Shown here: positions 1 to 9,984 of the stretch, piece by piece
How the letters are laid out: the number at the start of each line of letters is the position of its first letter
Position numbering within the stretch: position 1 is the first letter of the stretch
Assembly: GCF_013409865.1 (NCBI RefSeq)
Contig: NZ_JACCBM010000001.1
Location: forward strand, 124,001-188,000
DNA length: 64,000 bases
Reading direction: 5' to 3'
From: Herbiconiux flava
GTDB taxonomy: Bacteria > Actinomycetota > Actinomycetes > Actinomycetales > Microbacteriaceae
Made by a program: the position numbers and the translations under genes
The notes under the pieces: model-generated
Seen by the model: only the letters and a program-made list of their open reading frames with translations
Told to the model about the DNA's origin: nothing
The model's database searches: none

Positions 1-242
1 AGGTAGGTGTTGCTGAACGTGCGGATGCGCTTGGCGGCCTCGAACCCGTCGATGCCCGGCATGCTGACGTCGAGGGTCGTGACCATGGGGTCGTAGGCGC
101 GGACCGCCTGCACCCCGTCGAGGCCGTTCCCGGTCGCGATGACCTCGAACCCGGCCTGGGTCAGCACTGTCTCGAGCAGATGCCTGATGTCGGCGTCGTC
201 CTCGATGATGACGGCGACGCGACGTTCCCCATGTGTGTCCAT
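1..242 (-). CDS. Response regulator receiver-domain protein (partial, 3' end outside window)
   Basis: Only the first 80 residues are in the window. They form a CheY-like receiver domain: the acidic pair D15-D16 in IIEDDADI and the phosphoacceptor D58 in TLDVSMPGIDG are both present. Such domains take a phosphoryl group from a sensor kinase. The start is the ATG at 242. The gene lies 54 bp after the GH6 gene on the same strand, so it could be the last member of the run that begins with the GGDEF/EAL gene. Whether an output domain follows cannot be seen. Confidence in the domain is high; the pathway is unknown. Confidence 0.85.
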   Translation of the reverse strand, partial: MDTHGERRVAVIIEDDADIRHLLETVLTQAGFEVIATGNGLDGVQAVRAYDPMVTTLDVSMPGIDGFEAAKRIRTFSNTY

Positions 243-296
243 TGCCCCGATGCTACCAACGGATAGGGGGATGTCGGGGCTTTCTTCCGAGCGCGA

Positions 297-1304
297 TCAG
301 CGGGCGGCGTCGGCCGCGAGCTCGAGCGCGTTCTCGTCCCACCACTCGCCGGCCGCGGGGCCGCCGTTGCACTCGCCGTCGCTCTCGCCGGGCGGCTTGA
401 TCCACAGGCCGGCGTCCTGCGCCGAACCGGAGGGGCTGGCCGACGGCTCGGCACCCAGGGCGCGGCCCGCGGGGTTGCACCACTCCCCCGTCGATCCGTT
501 GCCGTTCCGGCCGGTGTCGATCACGTAGTGTGCGCCGTTCGTGAGGGTGGAGATGGTGTTCGCGTAGTACTGCTCGCGATCGGTGTTGTTGTAGTTCGAG
601 ACGTTGGTCGAGAATCCGCGCGCCCGGTCGACGCCCGCCCGGTTGAGCAGATCGGCCATGTCGGCGGGCGGGCCCCAGTTGGAGTGGCCGGCGTCGATGT
701 ACACGGTGAGGCCGGCGGCGACGAGGGCGTCGACCGAGGCGCTGACCTCGCCGAGCCGCTCCTCGACGTTGTCGCACTCGTCGGCGAGCGCGAGCGCGTC
801 GGGCTCGAGGATGATGATCGAGTCGCTGTCGTCGAGCGAGGTGGCGATCTCGTCGATCCACACCGGGTACTCCTCGACGGTCAGTCCACCGCTGGAGAAG
901 TTGCCGCAGTCGCGGTTCGGGATGCCGTAGACCGTGAACAGCGGCACCTGGCCGAGCTTCGCGGCCGCCGTCACGAGATCGGAGACGTAGCCGCCGACCT
1001 CGCCGATCGGGTGCTTCTCAGGGGTGAGCCAGATGGCGGTGGGCACCTCGGCGATGCGCGTGAACACGGCGGCGTCGTCGCTGTCGCCCGCCTCGGTGGC
1101 CTCGTCGGCCGCGGTGGCGGCCTTCGACGCGGGGTCGGCGTAGAGCGCGGTGCCGGCGAACGGGTTGCCCGAGGCGATGCCGCCCTGCGACAGGATGGCG
1201 CCGACCCCGACGACCATGCCGATCAGCACGGCCAGGATGGCGAGCACAGCCACGATCAGCCCGATGCGCGGCAGCACCGGCCGCGCCACTCCCCTAGTCG
1301 ACAC
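297..1304 (-). CDS. Membrane-anchored glycoside hydrolase family 6 (endoglucanase-type)
   Basis: The 335-residue protein has one N-terminal membrane segment (about 14-38) without a clear cleavage site, a short linker, and a GH6 catalytic domain (about 48-330). GH6 enzymes hydrolyse beta-1,4-glucan with inversion. The family motifs are present: YGIPNRDCG (126-134), ILEPDAL with the expected catalytic acid D169, YIDAGHSNW (202-210), DTGRNGNG, WCNPAGRALG and LWIKPPGESDGEC with D309. The enzyme should sit outside the membrane. It starts 9 bp after the GGDEF/EAL gene, so the two are probably co-transcribed. The anchor suggests a role in trimming the cell's own glucan or surface-bound cellulose, but that is inference. 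Confidence 0.9.
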   Translation of the reverse strand: MSTRGVARPVLPRIGLIVAVLAILAVLIGMVVGVGAILSQGGIASGNPFAGTALYADPASKAATAADEATEAGDSDDAAVFTRIAEVPTAIWLTPEKHPIGEVGGYVSDLVTAAAKLGQVPLFTVYGIPNRDCGNFSSGGLTVEEYPVWIDEIATSLDDSDSIIILEPDALALADECDNVEERLGEVSASVDALVAAGLTVYIDAGHSNWGPPADMADLLNRAGVDRARGFSTNVSNYNNTDREQYYANTISTLTNGAHYVIDTGRNGNGSTGEWCNPAGRALGAEPSASPSGSAQDAGLWIKPPGESDGECNGGPAAGEWWDENALELAADAAR

Positions 1305-1313
1305 AGCGCAACT

Positions 1314-3788
1314 CTAGCCGGTCTGCACGGTGGGGGCGGGGGCGACAGGGGCGGGTGCGGAGGGCGCCACCGAACGGCCCACGGTTCCGGCCGCACCGTA
1401 GCTCTTCAGCCGCGACATCGTCTGCGCGAACGGCACCGGGCGGCCGTAGAAGAAGCCCTGCGCGTGGCGCACGCCGATGCCGACGAGGACGTCCACCGCA
1501 TCCTGCGTCTCGATGCCCTCCACGATCGTGGAGTAGTCGAAGGCGTCTCCGAAGCCCTGCAGGGCACGAACCACCTCGCGCTGCCGGGTGTCGTCGAGGT
1601 TGTCGACCAGCGAGCGGTCGATCTTCAGGATGTCCATCGGGATGCGCACCAGGGCTCCCACGGAGGAGGCCTCCGAACCGTAGTCGTCGAGGGCGATCAG
1701 CATGCCGAGCTCGCGGAAGAGCTCGGCCTGGGCGCGGAGGTCGTCGTCGATGTCCTTCGTAGAGCGCTCGTTCAGCTCGAGGCAGAGGGTGACGTCGGGG
1801 TAGCGCGGCACGATGTCCTTGAGGAACGACCCGACGTGCTCGTCGCGGATCTGACCGACCTCGAGGTTGATCGTCATCACGGTGATGCCGGGCACCAGCT
1901 TGCGGAACTCCCGCGCCGACTGCAGCGAGGTCGCGATCACCTGACGGGTCAGCTCGTCCATCCGGCCGAGGCCCTTGGCCTTCTCGATCAGCGACGCCGT
2001 CGAGATGCGCCCGAGCTCGGGGTGCGTGTAGCGCACCAGCGACTCGAAGGCCCAGATCTTGTCCTCGAGCGTGTTCACGATCGGCTGGTAGACGACGTTC
2101 AGCGAGCCGTCGTCGATGGCCCGCGCGACGATCTCGTTGATGCGGCTCGAGCGGTGCGGCGAGATGCCGACGCTCGACTCCGACGACGGCCCGCCCTGCC
2201 GGCGCGACTTCTTGATGGCCAGCATGGAGTGGTCGGCGTCGACCACGATCGACTGCGGATCGGTCTCCTGGTGCCCCGAGTAGGCGAGGCCGACGCTCAC
2301 CAGCGGGCGGAACTCGCGGCCGCCGAGGCTCGCGGGCGCGCCGATGTTCGCCACGATGCGGTCGGTGACGCCCTTCGCCTCGGCGAGCGACTGCAGCTTC
2401 GTGAGCACCACGACGAACTCGTCGCCGCCGACGCGGGCGACGAAGTCGTGCGGGCGCACGCTCGCCCGCAGACGGGTCGCCACGACCGAGAGCATCTCGT
2501 CGCCGATGTGGTGGCCCTCGGTGTCGTTCAGCCGCTTGAACTGGTCGAGGTCGATGAACAGCACCGCGATGCCGGAGGCGTAGGTGCGGTCCTCGTTCAG
2601 GCGGGCGAGGGAGCGCTGGAAGGCGTTGTAGTTCGGCAGGCCGGTGAGCGAGTCGCGGTCGACCCGGTCGAGCAGCGTGTCGTAGGCGCCGCGCACACGC
2701 GCCGTCTCGCTGGCGATGTGGCCGATCGCGTCGAGGGCGAGCTCGTCGTCGGGGGTGAAGGGAACTCCCCCGGCCTTGCGGCTCGCCACCAGGAACTCCT
2801 GCGGCTCGACCGCGTCCTCGCGGTGCTCGTTCGCGACGTCGTCGTCGGCCGGGGCGATCGACTCGGGGTTCAGCTGCGGGTCGGTGGTGTCGAGCGCCGA
2901 GAAGCGGGCGCCGATCTCGTTGCGGCCGGGCGGGGTGCGGCGCACCTCGAACTCGGTGGCGTCGATCGCCCGGCGGGCGAACTCGACCATCGTCTCCTTC
3001 GGGTCGACCGTCACGTCCCAGGGCAGGGCACGTGCCGCGTCGACCACGCCGCCGAGGCGCCGCTCGCCGCTCCGGGTCTGGGAGCGCTTGGCGAGCCCGT
3101 AGAACAGCAGCGCGACGACCAGCAGCGGAACGGTCATCCGCGCCAGCTCGACGTTCTCGCCCCGGCCGAGGAGACCCAGTGAGCCCACGCTCGTGATGTG
3201 CACGGCGACGCCCACCACGGCCGACAGGGCGAAGACGAAGAGCACACGCAGCACGCTGATGCCCGAGAGGCCCCGGCCGCCGTCGGCGTTCCAGCGCCCC
3301 TGCTGCCAGGCGAAGTAGACGGCGAGCACCACGACGATGTGCGCGGCACTGCCGGCCACGATGGCGACGACGGTGGGCACGCCCGCGTCGATCAGCAGCC
3401 GGCCGAGGCCGACGAAGGCGACCGCGCCGAGGGCGGCGACACCGGTCCACTGGGCCGCCATCCACGGGGAGCGGGAGGTCACCGCCTTCGAGACGAAGAA
3501 CGCCAGCACCCAGAGCCCGACCTCGAGCACCGGGTTGTCGGCGGGGAGCGCGATCACCAGCAGGGCACTCGTCACGCCGAAGGGCGGCAGCCCCGGCACG
3601 CGGCCGATGGGCTGCTGGTAGACGGCGGTGACGCCGACGGCGATCAGGAAGACGAGGCAGGCGACCACGCTGTCGGGCGGGTCGGACAGGCCCGAGACGA
3701 CTCCGGCCACGGCGGTCGCCAGGGCCACGGCGGCGAGCGCCGCCGAGCCGAGGAACGACCCCGTTCGGATCGTGTCGCGCACCGTCAT
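1314..3788 (-). CDS. Membrane GGDEF-EAL protein (cyclic-di-GMP synthesis/turnover)
   Basis: This 824-residue protein has an N-terminal membrane region of about six or seven helices (10-235), a linker with a GAF-like stretch, a GGDEF domain (about 370-525) and an EAL domain (about 550-795). The diguanylate cyclase motif GGDEF is intact at 454-458. A product-inhibition site RPHD (445-448) lies exactly five residues before it. In the EAL domain the signature reads ESL (E582). The other metal and substrate positions appear kept: the N of TINLE, the E of LELNE, DDYG, LKIDRSLV, EGIET and QGFFYGRP. Both activities are therefore plausible; which dominates cannot be told. It heads a run with GH6 and the receiver protein. 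Confidence 0.93.
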   Translation of the reverse strand: MTVRDTIRTGSFLGSAALAAVALATAVAGVVSGLSDPPDSVVACLVFLIAVGVTAVYQQPIGRVPGLPPFGVTSALLVIALPADNPVLEVGLWVLAFFVSKAVTSRSPWMAAQWTGVAALGAVAFVGLGRLLIDAGVPTVVAIVAGSAAHIVVVLAVYFAWQQGRWNADGGRGLSGISVLRVLFVFALSAVVGVAVHITSVGSLGLLGRGENVELARMTVPLLVVALLFYGLAKRSQTRSGERRLGGVVDAARALPWDVTVDPKETMVEFARRAIDATEFEVRRTPPGRNEIGARFSALDTTDPQLNPESIAPADDDVANEHREDAVEPQEFLVASRKAGGVPFTPDDELALDAIGHIASETARVRGAYDTLLDRVDRDSLTGLPNYNAFQRSLARLNEDRTYASGIAVLFIDLDQFKRLNDTEGHHIGDEMLSVVATRLRASVRPHDFVARVGGDEFVVVLTKLQSLAEAKGVTDRIVANIGAPASLGGREFRPLVSVGLAYSGHQETDPQSIVVDADHSMLAIKKSRRQGGPSSESSVGISPHRSSRINEIVARAIDDGSLNVVYQPIVNTLEDKIWAFESLVRYTHPELGRISTASLIEKAKGLGRMDELTRQVIATSLQSAREFRKLVPGITVMTINLEVGQIRDEHVGSFLKDIVPRYPDVTLCLELNERSTKDIDDDLRAQAELFRELGMLIALDDYGSEASSVGALVRIPMDILKIDRSLVDNLDDTRQREVVRALQGFGDAFDYSTIVEGIETQDAVDVLVGIGVRHAQGFFYGRPVPFAQTMSRLKSYGAAGTVGRSVAPSAPAPVAPAPTVQTG

Positions 3789-3876
3789 GCCGCGAGTTTA
3801 TCCGGACGGCGTCGGGTGGGTGGACCGCGGCGGGCCCGGGTTCGTCGGGCGTGGCCGCCGCCGCGCATCCGTTCGC

Positions 3877-4653
3877 TCACAGGCCGATGGCCCGGAGCGA
3901 CTCGTCCATGCGCACGGCCATCTCGGCGTAGCCGTCGTTGTTCGGGTGCAGGCCGTCGGCGGCCATCCACTCGGGGTGCCCCTCGATCCAGTGGGAGGCG
4001 CCCGGGATGAAGTCGGCGTCGATGACGGCCGCTTCGCTCCGCACCCAGTCGATGATCTGGGTGAGGGAGTCGGGACGGTCATCCGTGTACCAGAAGGGCT
4101 CGACCACGACGATGCGGGCGTCGGGGAGGGCGGCGCGCAGGGTGGCGAAGTCGGTGCGGATGGCCGCGCGGACGTCGTCGGCGCGGTCGGGCATCGAGAA
4201 GTTGTCGTTCAGGCCCATCGTGACGAAGAGGATGTCGGGGTCGGCGGCGATCGAGCGCGAGACGCCGTCCTCGGGGCCGTAGTCGGGCGGGGTGCTCTGG
4301 CGGTGGTTGACGAAGCCGAGGCCGTTGACGGAGTAGTTGAACTCGTTCCAGCCGCGCTCGGCGGCGATGACGCTCGACCAGCGCTTCGCCGGATCGGAGG
4401 CGCCGGTGCCCAGGGTGTAGGAGTCGCCGTAGAAGGCGACGACGGGGGCGTCCGGGTCGGTGCTGCCGCCGGGGGTCTGGCCGGTGGAGGTTTGGCCGGT
4501 GGAGGTCTGGCCGGTGGTCGTCTGGCCGGTGGTCGGTCCCGTCTGGTCGGCCCGGCTGCTGCGGGTCACGACCGAGACCGTGACGAGCACGGCGCAGACC
4601 GCGACGAGCGCCGCGACGGCGAGGACGACGAGACGCGCTGCACGAGGCTCCAT
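3877..4653 (-). CDS. Membrane-anchored SGNH/GDSL hydrolase
   Basis: The 258-residue protein has one N-terminal membrane helix (about 8-30), a Thr/Gln/Gly-rich linker and an SGNH esterase fold (about 70-256). Block I is YGDSYTLG with nucleophile S78, block III is GLNDN, and block V is DGLHPN with D233 and H236. The family removes acyl groups from polysaccharides or lipids. The linker holds four TGQT-type repeats encoded by 15-bp tandem units, a likely site of length variation. It lies 88 bp before the GGDEF/EAL gene on the same strand. The substrate is unknown; an acetylated surface glucan is one possibility. Confidence 0.85.
   Translation of the reverse strand: MEPRAARLVVLAVAALVAVCAVLVTVSVVTRSSRADQTGPTTGQTTTGQTSTGQTSTGQTPGGSTDPDAPVVAFYGDSYTLGTGASDPAKRWSSVIAAERGWNEFNYSVNGLGFVNHRQSTPPDYGPEDGVSRSIAADPDILFVTMGLNDNFSMPDRADDVRAAIRTDFATLRAALPDARIVVVEPFWYTDDRPDSLTQIIDWVRSEAAVIDADFIPGASHWIEGHPEWMAADGLHPNNDGYAEMAVRMDESLRAIGL
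4465..4545. repeat. 15-bp tandem repeat coding for the TGQT linker
   Basis: About four imperfect copies of a 15-bp unit of the form TGGCCGGTGGAGGTC lie inside the SGNH hydrolase gene. They encode the TGQT(S/T) repeats of its linker. The unit is a multiple of three, so copy-number change would alter linker length without a frameshift. Confidence 0.8.
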
Positions 4654-4734
4654 GAGGAGTATTCGGTGCAGCGCGTCACGGCGATTGGTGCGGGTGCCGG
4701 CTCGGGTCAGGCGGGTCGAGCCGAGCGGCTCGGG

Positions 4735-7132
<2,398 letters not shown>

Positions 7133-7285
7133 GGTGGGACTCCTGGGGGGCGGGGGCGGGGCGACCTCTCGACTATATCGCGGGGGGATGTTGCGTTACG
7201 GCGGGGGGCGGGCGGGGTGGTCCAGCCTCGTGCTTCTCGCAGCTTCGCCTTGTCGCTACTTCGCTCCTTTGCTCCTTCGCCCTCG
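7133..7285. other. Intergenic region with duplicated gene end
   Basis: These 153 bases separate the PolA-like gene from lysC. The 13-mer TCGCTACTTCGCT, which contains the polymerase stop codon (CTA on this strand), occurs at 7283-7295 and again at 7253-7265. The offset is 30 bp, so the stop codon is repeated in frame downstream. No convincing small gene is seen. Confidence 0.6.
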
Positions 7286-9172
7286 CTACTTCGCTTTGTC
7301 GTAGCTGTCGACGATCGCGACCGTGACGGGGAACTCGACTGGGGCGTCGCCGAAGATGAGGCGGCCGGCCTCGGCGGCGGCCTCGCGGAGCTCGTGCGCG
7401 ACGGCGTCGGCGAGGTGGGCGGGGGTGTGCACCATGACCTCGTCGTGGAGGAAGAAGGAGAGGTGGGGGCCGGTGGTGAGGGCGTTCGGGGCGGCGGCGG
7501 CGCCGGGCGAGCCGGCGGCTGCGGTGATGCCGGGCGCGTCGGCGGCCGCGTCGGCGGCGCCTGGTGCGGTGGCGCCGGGCGCGTCGGCGGCCGCATCGGC
7601 GGCGCTCAGCGCGTGCAGGCGGCGGCGGATGGAGCCGATCCAGCACAGCGCCCACTCCGCGGCCGTGCCCTGCACCACGAAATTGCGGGTGAAGCGCCCC
7701 CACGAGCGGGCTTCGGTGCGGGCGCGGGTTCGCAGCGCATCCGTCGCCCCGTCGGAGGCCGCCAGGTCGTGCAGGTCGAGCCACTCGTCGCTCGGGCGCG
7801 GGCTGGTGCGGCCGAGGCGCGTGCTCACCACGCCGCCCGTCTCGCCCGTGCGGGCCGCCGCCTCGACGTAGGCGACCGCCGCCGGGAAGGCGCGGGCGAG
7901 GCGCGGGAGCATCCGGCCGCTCTCGCCGGCCGTTCCGCCGTACATCGCACCGAGCATGCCGACTTTGGCATGCGCCCGTGTGTCGACCGCGCCCGAGGCC
8001 ACGATGCCGTCGTAGAGGTCGCGGCCGCGGCCCGCGGCGGCCATGGCGCGGTCGCCGGCGAGGGCGGCCAGGATGCGCGGCTCGAGCTGGGCGGCGTCGG
8101 CGACCACGAGCATCCGCCCCTCGTCGGCGACGACGGCGCCGCGCACCTGCTTCGGGAGCTGCAGCGCCCCGCCGCCCTCGGCCGCCCACCGGCCCGTGAC
8201 GACGCCGCCCGGCAGGTAGTTCGCGTGGAAGCGGCCGTCGACGACCCAGGTGTCGAGCCAGTTCCAGCCGTTCGCGGTGAGCAGGCGGGAGCGCTTCTTG
8301 TAGTCGAGCAGGGGCTCGATGGCGGGGTGCGTCAGATTTCTCAGCTCCCACTCGCGGGTGCTGTCGACCGTGATGCCGGCACGGCGCAGGGCCTTCAGCA
8401 GCTCGACCGGGGAGTCGGGGTTGACCGTGGGGTCGCCGAGCAGGGTCCGGATGCGCTGCAGCAGCCGCTCGAGCTCGGCCGGTCGCTCGCCCTCACGGGG
8501 GCGGGGGCCGAGCACGCGGGTGAGGAGGGCGTCGTGGCGTTCGGCGCTCCACGGGAGGCCCGCGTGACGCAGCTCGGCGGCGGCCAGGGCGCCGACGGAC
8601 TCGGCGGCCACGAGCAGGGCGATGCGGCTCGGGTCGGTCGCGGTCGCGATCGCGTCGCGCTGGAGCGCGAACTCGCGCCGCTCGTCGCCCACCTCTCGCC
8701 CGTCTCGTTGGTGATCTGCCTCTCGCGAGTGGTCACTCGTGGCTTCGAACACGCCGTCTTCGCGCACGGAGTGATCACTCGCCGACTCGAGGTCGTCGAA
8801 GAGGGAGGGTTCCACCGGCTTCGGGGTGGCGGTGGGGGCGCCGACGGGGCGGAGGGTGTCCCAGGCGGTCGGGGGCGCCGTCGCGAGGGTCGAGCGCGCC
8901 GTGAGGGTGGAGGCGCGGAGGATCGTGTGACAGAGGCGGAGGTCGACGCAGCGGTCGACGCGGACGTTCGCGGCCAGGAGGTCGGGGTACCAGCGCTGGG
9001 TGTCGTTCCAGACCCAGCGGGGACGGTCACGTTCTCGGTCGGCCACGGCTGCCGCGAGGTCGGGGCGGGCGAGTTCCGCCGCGGATCCGGCGGGGGCTCC
9101 GTCGGGATCGAGCGGCTCGAGCAGCACCCGGCCGGAACGCGGCTCGGAGACCACGATGTAGGCGGGGGTCAC
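7286..9172 (-). CDS. PolA-superfamily protein (bifunctional 3'-5' exonuclease/DNA polymerase type)
   Basis: This 628-residue protein belongs to the actinobacterial group annotated as bifunctional 3'-5' exonuclease/DNA polymerase. It is distinct from the main DNA polymerase I. The polymerase active-site motifs are recognisable: motif A as VVADAAQLEPRIL, motif B as AHAKVGMLGAMYGGTAG with the O-helix K and Y-G, and motif C as FFLHDEV. No clear exonuclease DxE motif is visible in the N-terminal part, so that activity is doubtful. Between motifs B and C there is an Ala/Pro-rich insert made of repeated AADAAADAPG units. It lies between recR and lysC. The cellular role is not known; repair synthesis is a guess from family and context. 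Confidence 0.8.
   Translation of the reverse strand: MTPAYIVVSEPRSGRVLLEPLDPDGAPAGSAAELARPDLAAAVADRERDRPRWVWNDTQRWYPDLLAANVRVDRCVDLRLCHTILRASTLTARSTLATAPPTAWDTLRPVGAPTATPKPVEPSLFDDLESASDHSVREDGVFEATSDHSREADHQRDGREVGDERREFALQRDAIATATDPSRIALLVAAESVGALAAAELRHAGLPWSAERHDALLTRVLGPRPREGERPAELERLLQRIRTLLGDPTVNPDSPVELLKALRRAGITVDSTREWELRNLTHPAIEPLLDYKKRSRLLTANGWNWLDTWVVDGRFHANYLPGGVVTGRWAAEGGGALQLPKQVRGAVVADEGRMLVVADAAQLEPRILAALAGDRAMAAAGRGRDLYDGIVASGAVDTRAHAKVGMLGAMYGGTAGESGRMLPRLARAFPAAVAYVEAAARTGETGGVVSTRLGRTSPRPSDEWLDLHDLAASDGATDALRTRARTEARSWGRFTRNFVVQGTAAEWALCWIGSIRRRLHALSAADAAADAPGATAPGAADAAADAPGITAAAGSPGAAAAPNALTTGPHLSFFLHDEVMVHTPAHLADAVAHELREAAAEAGRLIFGDAPVEFPVTVAIVDSYDKAK
7499..7620. repeat. 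Ala/Asp/Pro-coding tandem repeat inside the polymerase gene
   Basis: Two imperfect copies of a GC-rich unit of about 45 bp encode AADAAADAPG(A/I)TA. They lie between polymerase motifs B and C. The units keep the reading frame, so length may differ between strains. Confidence 0.65.
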
Positions 9173-9258
9173 GAGGCGCCGCCGCTCAGCATCCGCTGCT
9201 CGGTGCTGGGTTTCGGCGAGGCGGGGATCACGAGGGGCTGCCGGTGAGCATCCGGTGC

Positions 9259-9858
9259 TCAGTTCTCGACGAGGCGGCGCCCTTCGAAGGCGCGGCCGAG
9301 GGTGACCTCGTCGGCGTACTCGAGGTCGCCGCCGACGGGCAGGCCCGAGGCGAGGCGCGTGACGCGGATCTCGAGGGTCGTGAGCAGCCGCGAGAGATAG
9401 GTCGCCGTCGCCTCACCCTCGAGGTTGGGGTCGGTGGCGATGATGACCTCGGTGACCGTGCCGTCGGCCAGGCGCTGCATGAGCTCCCGGATGCGCAGGT
9501 TGTCGGGCCCGATGCCGTCGATCGGGCTGATGGCGCCGCCGAGCACGTGGTAGAGCCCGCGGAACTCGCGGGTGCGCTCGATGGCGACGACGTCCTTCGC
9601 CTCTTCGACGACGCAGATGAGGTTCTGTGCACGGCGCGGGTCACGGCAGATGCCGCAGGTCTCCTGCTCGGAGACGTTGCCGCAGATCTGGCAGAAGTGC
9701 ACCTTCTCGCGCACGTCCGTCAGGATCTCGGCGAGCCGGCTGACGTCGAACGACTCCGTCTGCACGATGTGGAACGCGATGCGCTGAGCCGACTTCGGCC
9801 CGATGCCGGGCAGGCGGCCGAGCTCGTCGATCAGCTCCTGGACGATGCCTTCGTACAT
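9259..9858 (-). CDS. recR: Recombination mediator protein RecR
   Basis: RecR works with RecO and RecF to load RecA on gapped DNA. At 199 residues the length is normal. Domains in order: helix-hairpin-helix ([11 protein letters not shown], 16-26), a four-cysteine zinc finger (C56, C59, C68, C71), and a Toprim domain containing EEAKD and ATDPNLEGE. It follows dnaX by 126 bp on the same strand. In many bacteria a ybaB/ebfC gene sits between dnaX and recR; none is present here. Confidence 0.97.
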   Translation of the reverse strand: MYEGIVQELIDELGRLPGIGPKSAQRIAFHIVQTESFDVSRLAEILTDVREKVHFCQICGNVSEQETCGICRDPRRAQNLICVVEEAKDVVAIERTREFRGLYHVLGGAISPIDGIGPDNLRIRELMQRLADGTVTEVIIATDPNLEGEATATYLSRLLTTLEIRVTRLASGLPVGGDLEYADEVTLGRAFEGRRLVEN

Positions 9859-9984
9859 TCGTGTGGGCTCTGTGTCTCTCTACGGGTTCTTCGGATGCTC
9901 GGGGTGATGGTACCCGCCGGCCGCTGCCTGGGTGCGGCGCTTCGGGGCAGCGGTTCTGGGCAACGGTTCTGGGCGGTGCGGGCG

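Noticed and set aside
528..3182. Long plus-strand open frame opposite the GGDEF/EAL and GH6 genes (and similar long frames at 5819-9247, 11530-13656 and 25004-28297).
   Set aside because: Their translations are Arg/Asp/Gly/Val-rich without domains, and each lies over a recognised gene. They reflect high third-position G+C on the true strand.
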